Source of the DNA: Thermoplasmata archaeon
GTDB lineage: Archaea > Thermoplasmatota > Thermoplasmata > Thermoplasmatales > Thermoplasmataceae
Length of the DNA: 64,000 nt
Direction of reading: 5' to 3'
Assembly: GCA_021797355.1 (NCBI GenBank)
Contig: JAJZZX010000006.1
Span: 1-64,000 of the forward strand
In this document: positions 8,264 through 16,676 of the stretch, piece after piece
Layout of the letters: every line of letters starts with the position of its first letter
Position numbering within the stretch: position 1 is the stretch's first letter
Translations under genes and position numbers: made by a program
Notes under the pieces: generated by a model
Database searches by the model: none
Seen by the model: only the letters and a program-made list of their open reading frames with translations
What the model was told of the DNA's origin: nothing

Positions 8264-8560
8264 ATGATGGCCAGAAGGAACCCATTCACCAAGGAATATT
8301 ACACAGGAAGGAAGGACCAGTATGACATTGACTATTCAATATTCAGGAAAGCCATTGAGAAAACTCAGACCAGGGAGGAGATTGCAAAGCTGCTGGACGC
8401 ACTGAAAGCGAAGTACAGCCTCCAGAAGTCCGGAGAGGAATTCAAGCTGACTAAAGGACTACCACCGGAAGGCTTTGAAACTCTCAAGAAAGCCATGATG
8501 GACGCAGGATATGTGTACAGTCGCGACAGCCGTTCATTCAGGAAGGAGGGGGTTAGATGA
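8264..8560 (+). CDS. Small basic protein preceding the recombinase gene
   Basis: Family not recognised. The 98-residue product is basic and helical, with a middle segment (TREEIAKLLDALKAKY) followed by GYVYSRDSRSFRKEG. The start was set at ATG 8264 rather than an upstream TTG because the previous gene ends at 8262 with GAGG just before. Its stop overlaps the recombinase start as ATGA at 8557-8560, so translation of the two is probably coupled. It might be a recombinase accessory factor; that rests only on position. Confidence 0.6.
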   Translation: MMARRNPFTKEYYTGRKDQYDIDYSIFRKAIEKTQTREEIAKLLDALKAKYSLQKSGEEFKLTKGLPPEGFETLKKAMMDAGYVYSRDSRSFRKEGVR

Positions 8561-9606
8561 GAAGATCCATTTCGCCTGAACTGGACTCTGAGCTGAAGGG
8601 CTTTGTTTCCTGGCTGAGAAGGCAGACAAAGCCCAGGTATTCTCAGGAGACAATCAAGAGGATGGTCCGTACCATAAGATATCTTTCGGACTTCCTGAAT
8701 CCCCTTGACTTCACTGAGGATGATGTCTTCGGGTTCATAGACGCAAGGACCAACCAGTCCAGGGATAAGACCATCCAGAACCACCTCAACGGACTCAGGG
8801 CATTCGCTAGGTACAGGAACATGAGTGTATCCGTTCCGACGGTTCAGGCAGGAAAACCCAGACCCCGGTATATACCAACGGACGATGAGGTTCGGAGTGT
8901 GCTAAAGGGGGCATCTCTCTATACGGGGATGGGAGTTCGGCAGAGAAACACCCTATGGGTAAAGCTGGCAGCTTACTGCGGCCTCAGGGTTTCCGAGATA
9001 TCCAAGATCAATCTGTCGGACCTAGAGGAGAGGAGACTGCTGGTCAGGAGTTCCAAGCGTGAGGATGACCGTTATGTTCCTCTCCCCCCTGAGTTGAGAT
9101 CAGAGATCATGGAGTATGTGGAGAAGTACAGGCCCAGGTCCACCGACCCTGCACTTTTCCTGATTCAGCGCAGGAATGGAGATGCTCTGGTCACAAGCAG
9201 GCCCACTCCAGACTATGTCAGGAAGATAATAAAAGAGTGTGCCAGGCTGGGGTCCGCAGGGCATGTTTCGCCCCACTCGCTAAGGCACTGGTTCGCCACG
9301 ACACTGCTCAAGGGAGGGGTGCGCGGGCATGGACTGGATACACGCAAGATACAGGTGCTCTTAGGCCACAAAAGTATCGCGTCTACGCAGATTTACACAC
9401 ACATTTCAAGCGAGGAGGCATCAGAAGAGATACTTTCTGCGTGGAAGCAATTTTTTCGGAGTCCAGAAGAAATGACCATGGTGCGAATCCTGTGCGGGTC
9501 GGATAAAAACAAGCGCGGGGAGAGGGATTCGAACCCTCGCTCTCATTCGAGAAACAGCTTAGCAGGCTGCCGCCGTACCGCTGGGCCATCCCCGCTCAGG
9601 AACTGA
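8557..9606 (+). CDS. XerC/D-type tyrosine recombinase running into tRNA-Ser
   Basis: The catalytic set of tyrosine recombinases is complete: Arg144 (CGLRVSEI), Lys167 (SSKRE), His240 and Arg243 (HSLRHW), His271 (LLGHKSI) and the nucleophile Tyr280 (QIYTHI). An N-terminal SAM-like core-binding domain covers about residues 10-95. The normal domain ends near residue 300. The frame then continues antisense through the tRNA-Ser gene from residue 320 and stops at 9606, so about 30 residues are read from tRNA sequence. This is expected if the recombinase belongs to an element that integrated into the 3' end of this tRNA, with the attachment site overlapping the end of the gene. A chromosomal XerA role is the alternative. 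Confidence 0.88.
   Translation: MRRSISPELDSELKGFVSWLRRQTKPRYSQETIKRMVRTIRYLSDFLNPLDFTEDDVFGFIDARTNQSRDKTIQNHLNGLRAFARYRNMSVSVPTVQAGKPRPRYIPTDDEVRSVLKGASLYTGMGVRQRNTLWVKLAAYCGLRVSEISKINLSDLEERRLLVRSSKREDDRYVPLPPELRSEIMEYVEKYRPRSTDPALFLIQRRNGDALVTSRPTPDYVRKIIKECARLGSAGHVSPHSLRHWFATTLLKGGVRGHGLDTRKIQVLLGHKSIASTQIYTHISSEEASEEILSAWKQFFRSPEEMTMVRILCGSDKNKRGERDSNPRSHSRNSLAGCRRTAGPSPLRN
9514..9595 (-). tRNA. tRNA-Ser(GCU)
   Basis: The minus strand folds into a complete class II tRNA. The acceptor stem is GCGGGGA/TCCCCGC with discriminator G. The anticodon loop CTGCTAA has anticodon GCT, reading AGC/AGT. A long variable arm (TCTC-GAAT-GAGA) and the T arm GAGGG-TTCGAAT-CCCTC are present. No CCA is encoded and no intron is seen. 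Its 5' base directly abuts the stop codon of the 53-aa gene upstream. Its 3' half overlaps the end of the recombinase frame on the other strand. Confidence 0.97.
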
Positions 9607-9757
9607 AGCGGTCTTGAAGATCATTGGCTACCTGCTCCAAAATTTCTTCAAAATCCTCATTTTCCAGCGTAACAACTTCTCCGGTTGGTAGTGTTATTGT
9701 TGCGTAATACATCTCGCCATCCTTTGAAATTTCCACTTCAGCTAGTTTATCCCCCAT
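9596..9757 (-). CDS. Small conserved-looking protein abutting tRNA-Ser, 53 aa
   Basis: The frame begins with ATG at 9757 and gives an acidic product starting MGDKLAEVEISKDGEMYYA. It then has a second strand (TITLPTGEVVTLE) and a C-terminal helix (FEEILEQVANDLQDR). An AT-rich box (TATTATAAC on the minus strand, about 9781-9796) lies about 25-35 bases upstream. Its TGA (9596-9598) is immediately followed by the first base of tRNA-Ser at 9595, so gene and tRNA are probably one transcript cut by RNase P. Family not recognised. Confidence 0.65.
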   Translation of the reverse strand: MGDKLAEVEISKDGEMYYATITLPTGEVVTLENEDFEEILEQVANDLQDRFSS

Positions 9758-9890
9758 GCTACCGCAACGTAATTTGTTAGGTTATAATATATTTTTCAGC
9801 GTCCTTTTCGCCACTTCACATTTCTGAAGGAACAACAATTATGAATTTTGAGTCTGAAAAATATAAATAGCGGTTATTTCTGCTGGTATC

Positions 9891-9897
9891 GGAGGTG
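9891..9897 (+). promoter_or_regulatory. Strong Shine-Dalgarno site before the acidic micro-gene
   Basis: GGAGGTG is complementary to the 3' end of archaeal 16S rRNA and lies 7 bases before the TTG at 9905. A TATA-like AAAAATATAAATAG stretch lies about 25 bases further upstream (about 9857-9870). Together they argue that the very short frame that follows is translated. Confidence 0.65.
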
Positions 9898-9904
9898 CTC
9901 ACCG

Positions 9905-9976
9905 TTGGTTAACTTCGTTAAGAGGCGCGACTATGATGATGACGATGATTACGATGACGACGATGATGATTTCTAA
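9905..9976 (+). CDS. Acidic micro-protein, 23 aa
   Basis: A TTG start gives MVNFVKRRDYD followed by an almost pure run of Asp broken by one Tyr, ending in Phe and a TAA. The gene has its own TATA-like box and one of the best Shine-Dalgarno sequences in the window, which is why it is called despite its length. Poly-Asp tails occur in DNA mimics, metal-binding peptides and RNA-polymerase-associated proteins, but no family can be assigned. Slippage-prone GAT repeats may vary in number between strains. It precedes lhr by 29 bases on the same strand. Confidence 0.5.
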   Translation: MVNFVKRRDYDDDDDYDDDDDDF

Positions 9977-10005
9977 ATCCATATAAATTCATAAATTTTT
10001 GAGCA

Positions 10006-12786
10006 ATGCAAACCAATTGGATTTTTAGGCAGAAAGTCATTAAGTCGCGCTTGGAACAAAAGTTTAGGCCAGGATCGGTTTTTAATGATCTCCACCCCAA
10101 GATCAGGGAGATGCTGCTTAATAGGGGTATCCTTGACCCCACCGATCCGCAGCAGGATGTGATACCGCATATACTGGCTGGAGAGGACGTACTTATTCTT
10201 TCACCCACCGGAAGCGGAAAAACTGAGGCAGCCATACTTCCAATATTCCATAAGATAATCACTGAGAGGCCAGTGCCAGTCTCTGCACTTTTCATTACGC
10301 CACTGCGTGCCCTCAATAGGGATCTTCTTGATAGGCTCGTAGGCTACGGAAAGGAACTGGGATTGAGAGTCCAGGTCCGCCACAGTGACATAACAGATGC
10401 GGACAGACGTGAAATTGTGAAGAATCCTGGTGATATACTGATCACGACGCCAGAATCGCTGCAGATACTCCTTAACGGCAAGCGCCTGCGAGGCATCATT
10501 TCAGGAGTGAAATATCTCGTCGTCGACGAACTTCATGAGACTGCGCAGAATGAGAGGGGATCGCAATTTGCAATTGCAGTGGAAAGGCTCAGAAAACTTG
10601 CTGGAGATTTCCAGAGGATTGGACTGTCTGCCACTGTGGGTAATGTTGAGGAACTTGCCAGTTACCTGTCTCCGCTCAAGAATCCATTCATTTCCCGGTC
10701 TGGACTGAAGAAGAGAATGGAAATATCTGTTGGTGTCCCCCCAAAGGCACCATCCTCCGTGGCTGAGGTCATGGGATGTGATGAGGACTATGCCGGTGCA
10801 ATAATGAGCATCTGGGAGTTGATTCAGGCCCACAAGGGTACACTGGTATTCGTAAACACCAGAAGCACTGCTGAGGATATTGCTTTCCGCCTTCGCCTGT
10901 ACCTCAAGGATCCTCCCATACAGGTTCACCACGGCTCACTTTCAAGGGAAGCAAGGGAAACTGCTGAAAAGGATTTCAAGGCTGGAAAGATAAAAGCTCT
11001 TATCTGTACATCTTCCCTGGAGCTTGGCATCGACATTGGATCTGCAGACCTTGTGCTGCAGTTCAACTCCCCAAGGCAGATAAACAAGCTAATACAGAGG
11101 GTGGGGCGGTCTGGCCACAGCCTGGAAAAGATATCGCTGGGAAAAATTGTCTGCAGCGACGTTATAGAGCTTGAAGAGGCAAGTGCCATCGTATCATACA
11201 TAATGGAGGGCCATCTTGAAGACATTTCCATCAGGAGGAATTCCCTTGCAACGCTCTGCAACCAGGTTCTATCTGAATGTAAATATTTTGCCGAGCTTGA
11301 CGCAACGGAATTTTATCAGACCGTGACATCCTCTTACCCCTTCAGGAACCTTACCAGGGACGAATATGATGATACCCTGCAGTTCCTTGCCAGGACGGGC
11401 AAGATATACTTAGACGGGGGGAAGATACGTAAGAGGAAGGGTGTTCTCAACTACTTCATAGAGAATATCTCCATGATTCCCAGCGAAAAGAACTACAAGG
11501 TAATAGATCAGGTCAACAGGAAATTCATAGGAACACTCGATGAGAGATACGTTGTTAACGAGCTTGAACCCGGAGCCTACTTTGTCATTCGCGGATCGAC
11601 ATGGAGAATCATAAGGATGGATAAGGACAGGATTCTGGTAGAGCCTTTCCCGACGGCAGCAATCGCTCCGAAGTGGTCTGGGGAAGACATTCCGGTGCTC
11701 AGGGATGTGACCGAGAAAGTGTCTCAGAACAGGAAAGGCAGGATAATACCTGAATTCGTTGATGAACCCTCACGTCGATTGCTTGAAGACTGGTATTCCA
11801 AGGATTCAGCAACGCTGGATCACACAGTCATAGAGACCAAGGCCAACGAGATAATAGTCCAGGTTCTGCTGGGAACAAAGGGAAATTTCGCCCTGGCTGA
11901 GATCTTCTCAGGGATACTGGCCGGGATAACCGGGGAAAGCGTTGAGACTGATTATTCTCCATATCATTTTTACGTCAGGACCTCCAGGGTTATCAAGTCA
12001 CAGGATGTGAGGCGCATTATTCTCAGCATAGACCCGGAACGCCTCTACCAGTATGTATCAGGTTCCGTCCGCAGATCAAGGTTTTTCAACTCTGTTTTCC
12101 TTTACGAGGCAAGGAAGTTCGGCATAATTTCAAATGATGCAGACATTGGCCGAATAAGGTTTGAGAAAATTGTGGACGCGTATGTTGATACACCTGTTTA
12201 CAGGGATTCCATAAGGAAGCTTATCTCTGATTACATGGATCTTAATGGCCTGGAAGCCTATCTCAGGGATGTCAGGTCGCAGAAGATCGAATTCCACCTG
12301 AGCGACAATATTTCTGACAGCTCGGAGGTGTTCCTGACCCACTATTCCGAACGCGTCTCTCCCCTTAAGCCCACCCGCAGCATACTGGATGCCGTTAAGA
12401 AGCGCCTCATGAACGAGGAAGTCATATTATACTGTACCTCCTGCGGCAACGTTAGGACACAGAGGATCAGGGATATTGACCGCATAAGGTGCCCATCATG
12501 CGGCAGCTCTCTGGTTGCATCGCTGTCCCCCTTTGAGAAGGATATGCTGGACAGGTTCAAGTCTGACGACCCCGAAGGCATCAAGACTAGGAAGAGGCTA
12601 ATCAAGAATGCGCATCTCGTCAGGGAGCGGGGAATGCAGGCAATAATGGTCATGGCAGCCCGTGGAATTGGACCAGAAACTGCATCCAGGCTCCTCGAGG
12701 TGACCTACCGCAATGAGGATGATCTCATAAGGGCAATACTCAATGGAGAGATGGACTACGCCAAGACGAGGAGATTCTGGGACTGA
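10006..12786 (+). CDS. lhr: Lhr-type superfamily 2 helicase
   Basis: The 926-residue protein is a large helicase-related (Lhr) enzyme. The Q-motif region is followed by Walker A TGSGKT (68-73), DEAH-type box VVDELHE (about 172-178), SLELGIDIGSADL (motif V) and QRVGRSGH (motif VI). The Lhr-specific winged-helix and beta-barrel core follows. Near residues 808-835 is a four-Cys zinc knuckle (CTSCGN...CPSCGS), and a C-terminal helix-hairpin-like region ends the protein. Archaeal Lhr enzymes are 3'-5' DNA or DNA:RNA helicases linked to replication-coupled repair. A box ATATAAATT lies about 20 bases before the ATG. The Toprim and RNase Z genes follow on the same strand. Confidence 0.94.
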   Translation: MQTNWIFRQKVIKSRLEQKFRPGSVFNDLHPKIREMLLNRGILDPTDPQQDVIPHILAGEDVLILSPTGSGKTEAAILPIFHKIITERPVPVSALFITPLRALNRDLLDRLVGYGKELGLRVQVRHSDITDADRREIVKNPGDILITTPESLQILLNGKRLRGIISGVKYLVVDELHETAQNERGSQFAIAVERLRKLAGDFQRIGLSATVGNVEELASYLSPLKNPFISRSGLKKRMEISVGVPPKAPSSVAEVMGCDEDYAGAIMSIWELIQAHKGTLVFVNTRSTAEDIAFRLRLYLKDPPIQVHHGSLSREARETAEKDFKAGKIKALICTSSLELGIDIGSADLVLQFNSPRQINKLIQRVGRSGHSLEKISLGKIVCSDVIELEEASAIVSYIMEGHLEDISIRRNSLATLCNQVLSECKYFAELDATEFYQTVTSSYPFRNLTRDEYDDTLQFLARTGKIYLDGGKIRKRKGVLNYFIENISMIPSEKNYKVIDQVNRKFIGTLDERYVVNELEPGAYFVIRGSTWRIIRMDKDRILVEPFPTAAIAPKWSGEDIPVLRDVTEKVSQNRKGRIIPEFVDEPSRRLLEDWYSKDSATLDHTVIETKANEIIVQVLLGTKGNFALAEIFSGILAGITGESVETDYSPYHFYVRTSRVIKSQDVRRIILSIDPERLYQYVSGSVRRSRFFNSVFLYEARKFGIISNDADIGRIRFEKIVDAYVDTPVYRDSIRKLISDYMDLNGLEAYLRDVRSQKIEFHLSDNISDSSEVFLTHYSERVSPLKPTRSILDAVKKRLMNEEVILYCTSCGNVRTQRIRDIDRIRCPSCGSSLVASLSPFEKDMLDRFKSDDPEGIKTRKRLIKNAHLVRERGMQAIMVMAARGIGPETASRLLEVTYRNEDDLIRAILNGEMDYAKTRRFWD

Positions 12787-12952
12787 CCGCTTTCATTTGC
12801 ATTTTGTTGCTGGCGCTAAAATTGGCCTGAAGCGGCAGCAATCTGCGCCATGCATTTCAGTGTAGCATGCATGTGAGAGTGCGGACCATATCCAGGTCTC
12901 ATACCAGGCTATGCGAAACAGTTAAGCCATCAGATTCATCTTAATTCTGGAA

Positions 12953-13333
12953 ATGGGACAGCCCAGGATATTGAAGATCCTTGAAAGTTACAGGAACAAG
13001 AACAGCCATATCCCAATAGTGGTAGAGGGGAAGCATGACGTTGAAAGCCTCAGGAAGATTGAATTTCCCGGCCAGATCATTACCCTCAATTCTGGCAGTT
13101 CCCTCCTCTCTTTTTCAGAAGGGCTCTCCCGGGAATATGGAGAGGTTATCCTGCTAACCGACTTCGACCGGCGAGGAATCATGCTCAAGTCAGAAATTGA
13201 AGCTTTTCTCAGGGGATCTGGCTGCAAGCCGGATACCGAACTATGGTCATCAATAAGGAGGATGGTGCCTGTGCGCACTGTGGAAGAGCTGCCTTTTGCC
13301 ATTAGCAGGATCAGTGAGACGCAGGATTATTAG
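12953..13333 (+). CDS. Small Toprim-domain protein (primase-like, COG1658 type)
   Basis: The 126-residue protein is essentially a single Toprim fold. The catalytic Glu is in PIVVEGKHDVESLRK (about residues 21-35) and the DxD motif in LLTDFDRRG (about 65). Archaeal stand-alone Toprim proteins of this type are annotated as small primase-like or ribonuclease M5-like; the substrate is not established. The next gene, RNase Z, starts 2 bases after its stop, so an RNA-processing role would fit, but this is inference from neighbours. Confidence 0.85.
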   Translation: MGQPRILKILESYRNKNSHIPIVVEGKHDVESLRKIEFPGQIITLNSGSSLLSFSEGLSREYGEVILLTDFDRRGIMLKSEIEAFLRGSGCKPDTELWSSIRRMVPVRTVEELPFAISRISETQDY

Positions 13334-13335
13334 GA

Positions 13336-14292
13336 ATGCAGCCATGGCCTTACGTGGCTTCAAACATTAAGATCACTTTCATGGGAACAGGAGGCTCATG
13401 GCCTTCACCAGGCCGTGGATTGCCTGCGGTAGCATTGCAGATAGACGAGATAACCAATCTGCTGGACTGCGGGGAAGGCACGCAAAAGCAGATCATGAAG
13501 AGCAAGGTTTCCTTCATGTCCATAGACAACATATTCATCACACACTTTCATGGGGATCATTTCCTCGGCCTCCTTGGGCTGGTCCAGAGCATGTCATTCA
13601 ACGGAAGAGAGAAACCGCTGAACATCTTCGGCCCGCGCGGTGCCATACGCATACTCTCTAACGCTCTGAACGTTGGCTTCTACAAGCTTGGGTTTGATGT
13701 AAGGATTGGTGAAATGGACTTCAACGCTTCTTACGATTTCGGAAAATTCTCAGTCTCAACGCTAAAAAATGATCATCCGGTTCCTGCCGTATCTTACAGA
13801 TTCGCTGAAAAAGACCTTGTGAAAATTGACAGGCAAAGGGCAGACGAGCTTGGTATCCCGCCCAGGAGACTTGAGGAACTTCGCAATGCAGGAACAATAG
13901 TCCATGATGGCCGCACCTTCTCGATCTCGGACGTGGCTGCCGGCGTCAGGAAGGGGAGGATTGTAGTATACACGGGAGACACGCGCCCCATGGAAGAGAT
14001 GAAGCTCTTCGCCAGTGATGCTGATGTTCTTATTCACGAAACAACAACTGATTCATCGCTTGAGCCCAAGGTGAATGAATTTGGGCACTCCTCCTCAAGG
14101 CAGGCTGCCCTAATAGCGAGAGATGCCCGTGTCCGCAAATTATTCCTGTTCCACTACAGCCCCAGATACGAAAGCCTTGATTCCCTGATAAATGAAGCTA
14201 CAGGCATATTCCCGAATTCTGAGCTTAGCAGGGAGCTCATGGAATTTGAAGTCCCGGCGAGAAAAGATGCTGGGCCCGTCAGTGGCGCGTGA
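13336..14292 (+). CDS. rnz: Ribonuclease Z (tRNA 3' processing)
   Basis: This is a metallo-beta-lactamase fold enzyme of 318 residues. The zinc motif THFHGDH is at residues 69-75, further ligands are in KNDHPVP and YTGDTRP, and the final His lies in the HSSSRQAA region. The start of the domain (ITFMGTGGSWPSPGRGLPA) is typical of RNase Z. The enzyme cuts tRNA precursors after the discriminator base to make room for CCA addition, which suits the CCA-less tRNA genes in this window. It follows the Toprim gene by 2 bases, and its 3' end overlaps the convergent SRPBCC gene by 14 bases. Confidence 0.94.
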   Translation: MQPWPYVASNIKITFMGTGGSWPSPGRGLPAVALQIDEITNLLDCGEGTQKQIMKSKVSFMSIDNIFITHFHGDHFLGLLGLVQSMSFNGREKPLNIFGPRGAIRILSNALNVGFYKLGFDVRIGEMDFNASYDFGKFSVSTLKNDHPVPAVSYRFAEKDLVKIDRQRADELGIPPRRLEELRNAGTIVHDGRTFSISDVAAGVRKGRIVVYTGDTRPMEEMKLFASDADVLIHETTTDSSLEPKVNEFGHSSSRQAALIARDARVRKLFLFHYSPRYESLDSLINEATGIFPNSELSRELMEFEVPARKDAGPVSGA

Positions 14293-14725
14293 CAGCTTCT
14301 GCCTGCAGCGACATCCTGGCGGCTTCACTGCATATCCTCTCTATTGCACTGTTTGTGCCCTGCCTGAAGTGACCCTCCAGGAATCTTTTAAGCAGCAGCA
14401 TGCGCAGGGAGAGCTTTATTTCCCACCTGACCGTGATGTTTGTGCCGCTGCCGCTCCTCTGCAGTTCTATCCTCTTGTAGCCCGAAAATGGGCCGCTGTG
14501 ATAATTTTCAACACAGTTCTGGGATTTCCAGTCGCAGAGATATGACATCTTTGCCCTTCCCGGAAAGGCGAACGTGACCTCCAGAATCTGGCCGCTTCCT
14601 CGTCTGATGCTCCTCATCCCGTGCCAGAATTCAGGGAGCCTCTGCCAGTCCCTTATTGCCATCATAATGTCCTCTGGCTGGGCATCAGAATGTGCCGTTA
14701 TGCTGAATCTTATCTCACCAACCAT
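14279..14725 (-). CDS. SRPBCC (START-like) ligand-binding domain protein
   Basis: The 148-residue protein has the helix-grip pattern of the SRPBCC superfamily. An N-terminal strand (GEIRFSITAHSD) leads to short helices (PEDIMMAIRDWQRLPEFWHGM). A series of strands (LEVTFAF, TNITVRWEIKL) follows, and a long C-terminal helix closes the protein. Members bind hydrophobic ligands or act as cyclases; the ligand here is unknown. It is convergent with rnz (14-base overlap) and lies downstream of dcd on the same strand with a 14-base gap. Confidence 0.72.
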   Translation of the reverse strand: MVGEIRFSITAHSDAQPEDIMMAIRDWQRLPEFWHGMRSIRRGSGQILEVTFAFPGRAKMSYLCDWKSQNCVENYHSGPFSGYKRIELQRSGSGTNITVRWEIKLSLRMLLLKRFLEGHFRQGTNSAIERICSEAARMSLQAEAVTRH

Positions 14726-14739
14726 TGGAACCGACAGAC

Positions 14740-15222
14740 CTAAAGTGCGTCACTTCCCTTAACTGTTACTCCCCGCGAACCCTGATAGTGGCCCGATCTT
14801 TCCACATATGATTTTTCAGCACTTCCGACCATCTCGTGGAAGACCAACTGTGCTATCCTTTCCCCATGCGCAAGCTTCAGATGATTATCAGACGCATTGT
14901 AGAAGGAAAGTGTCAGGTTGCCCCTGAAGCCGGCATCAACGGCGCCGAAAGACCCTATTACACCCCTCCTTGCATATGAGGATCTAATCCAGATTTCAGC
15001 CATTATATTCACAGGTAGGTTCACGTATTCAAGGGTGGAAACCAGGAAGTGCTTGCCTGGGGGCACCTCCGCCTCTGCTGTATGGACCGAACTGCCGATC
15101 TTAATCTCACCTATCCTGAGATCATAGCCATTTGGCGTTAGGCATGTTTCTTCGAAATTCTCAGAGATTATGAGGCCTTTGCTGCAGAGTATCTGTATAT
15201 TTGAATCGTCAATGACTGGCAT
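14740..15222 (-). CDS. dcd: dCTP deaminase / dUTPase-family protein
   Basis: The 160-residue protein has dCTP deaminase family signatures: NGYDLRIGE near the N-terminus, WIRSSYARRGVIGS (catalytic region), GFRGNLTL and the closing GERIAQLVFHEM. The family turns dCTP into dUTP, or directly into dUMP in bifunctional archaeal forms; which one applies cannot be read here. The start was set at ATG 15222, just after the permease stop at 15227; an ATG at 15255 would overlap the permease gene. The upstream gene is a nucleobase permease in the same direction, so the two form a small pyrimidine-related operon. Confidence 0.9.
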   Translation of the reverse strand: MPVIDDSNIQILCSKGLIISENFEETCLTPNGYDLRIGEIKIGSSVHTAEAEVPPGKHFLVSTLEYVNLPVNIMAEIWIRSSYARRGVIGSFGAVDAGFRGNLTLSFYNASDNHLKLAHGERIAQLVFHEMVGSAEKSYVERSGHYQGSRGVTVKGSDAL

Positions 15223-15226
15223 TTGA

Positions 15227-16576
15227 TCAACCGGTGGGTTTTGTATACCCATCATAGGGGACTGCCCTTCGGCTATTAAAGGTAACGAAGAGCACAAGTG
15301 CCAGCGTGAAAGATATATAGTAGCTGATATCAACAGAGCCGAGGTAATAGGCTAGCGGACCCTCAAATACAGCGCCTGGACTCATGAATGGGATTGAAAC
15401 GGCGACCGCAATGGCATAAGCCAATACGCCGGAAAATGGTTTCACTGTGGTCCCCGGCCAGCGCCTGGCATAAATGAAATAGTAGGCAATAAGCACACCT
15501 AGCCATGGCGTTATCCAGTAATCCAGGATGAAAAGAAACGTCTCATAGAAACTGTAGAAATTGCCATAGCCTATGATTCCAAGCGAGAAGGAAACAATCG
15601 CCCCCAGTATCAGGGCCCTCTTTCCCTTGAGCGAGCGAACTGCAGTACCCATTGAAGTGGCGTTTGAGAACAGGTTGATGGCATTGGCCGCAATTCCCCC
15701 CAGGAAAAGCGATATCATACCCAGGGCTGCATACCTGCCCATAAAATAGGCCAGGGCACTGGCCGGGTTAGACAGGTAAGACATCGCTGATAATGCCACT
15801 GCAACTCCTATGAGCTCTATCCAGAACGATGCAACGCTACCGCCAATGAATGAGAAGAGGAATGCCTTCACAGGCTTTTCTTCAGGCTTCATGAAGCGGG
15901 AATAGTCAGAAGCATAGGGCCCCCAGGCCATGATGTAAGAGAATGATGACGCAAGGGTGATTCCAAATCCGGCTAGCGGACTGATGGAGCCGGAAGAATA
16001 GCTGCCTATTGGTACTGCGTGGATGAGATAACGGACACTGATGACTGCAAACAGGATGCCAAGCACTACGGACATGGCAACCTCAAACCTCCTTATCCAC
16101 TGGTGCCCGGCATATGCCAGTGCAAAGACTATCAGCGCCACTGACAGCAGCGGTATCAAGAAAGTGACTGACGGAAATATGACATGTAGGGCGAAGGACG
16201 CCAGTACAAGATTTACCGTAAGCCAGCCCAGTGTATTTCCCCACTGCAGGATTGCCAGAATTTTTGAGCCAATTTTGGAGAATGGTCCCAGGCTAAGCGC
16301 CATCTGAGGCCTTCCCGTCTTTGCCCCTACCATGCTCATAATTCCTAGGAGAGCACCGCCAGTAATGTTGCCGGTGATTATGGCAGCAACCGCATAAGAA
16401 ACGGGAGTTCCGAGGGAGACGGGAATGAAGCCAACAGCAAAATCACCGATTGTAAGGTTCGCTGCGAACCATATGAAGAACAGAGATGAGGGCTTCATGT
16501 TACGAATAATATTATCCTCATCCTTTATTTTGTAGAGTAAATCTGTATTTTCAGCGAACGATTGTCCTGCAGACAT
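15227..16576 (-). CDS. NCS1-family nucleobase:cation symporter
   Basis: The 449-residue protein is very hydrophobic with about 12 predicted membrane helices, as in cytosine/purine/uracil/thiamine/allantoin permeases. Family features include the first-helix stretch FFIWFAANLTIGDF, the helix 3 motif LQWGNTLGWLTVN and the loop WGPYASDYSRF before helix 7. It imports a nucleobase with a cation across the plasma membrane; the exact base is unknown. A TATA-like ATATTTATAA (about 16598-16608) precedes the ATG on the minus strand. The dcd gene follows 4 bases later, suggesting a role in pyrimidine salvage. Confidence 0.9.
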   Translation of the reverse strand: MSAGQSFAENTDLLYKIKDEDNIIRNMKPSSLFFIWFAANLTIGDFAVGFIPVSLGTPVSYAVAAIITGNITGGALLGIMSMVGAKTGRPQMALSLGPFSKIGSKILAILQWGNTLGWLTVNLVLASFALHVIFPSVTFLIPLLSVALIVFALAYAGHQWIRRFEVAMSVVLGILFAVISVRYLIHAVPIGSYSSGSISPLAGFGITLASSFSYIMAWGPYASDYSRFMKPEEKPVKAFLFSFIGGSVASFWIELIGVAVALSAMSYLSNPASALAYFMGRYAALGMISLFLGGIAANAINLFSNATSMGTAVRSLKGKRALILGAIVSFSLGIIGYGNFYSFYETFLFILDYWITPWLGVLIAYYFIYARRWPGTTVKPFSGVLAYAIAVAVSIPFMSPGAVFEGPLAYYLGSVDISYYISFTLALVLFVTFNSRRAVPYDGYTKPTG

Positions 16577-16676
16577 TATGCAGAATTAATATTAGTCTTA
16601 TAAATATTGCACATTCTTTCCAAAACCTCTACAAAAGTTCCCTAAAATAAAATTAGGCTGGTCTGCATGAAGGTTC

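Noticed and set aside
12787-12952. Possible structured RNA between lhr and the Toprim gene
   Set aside because: Only short imperfect dyads; no C/D or H/ACA box pattern or promoter that I could support.
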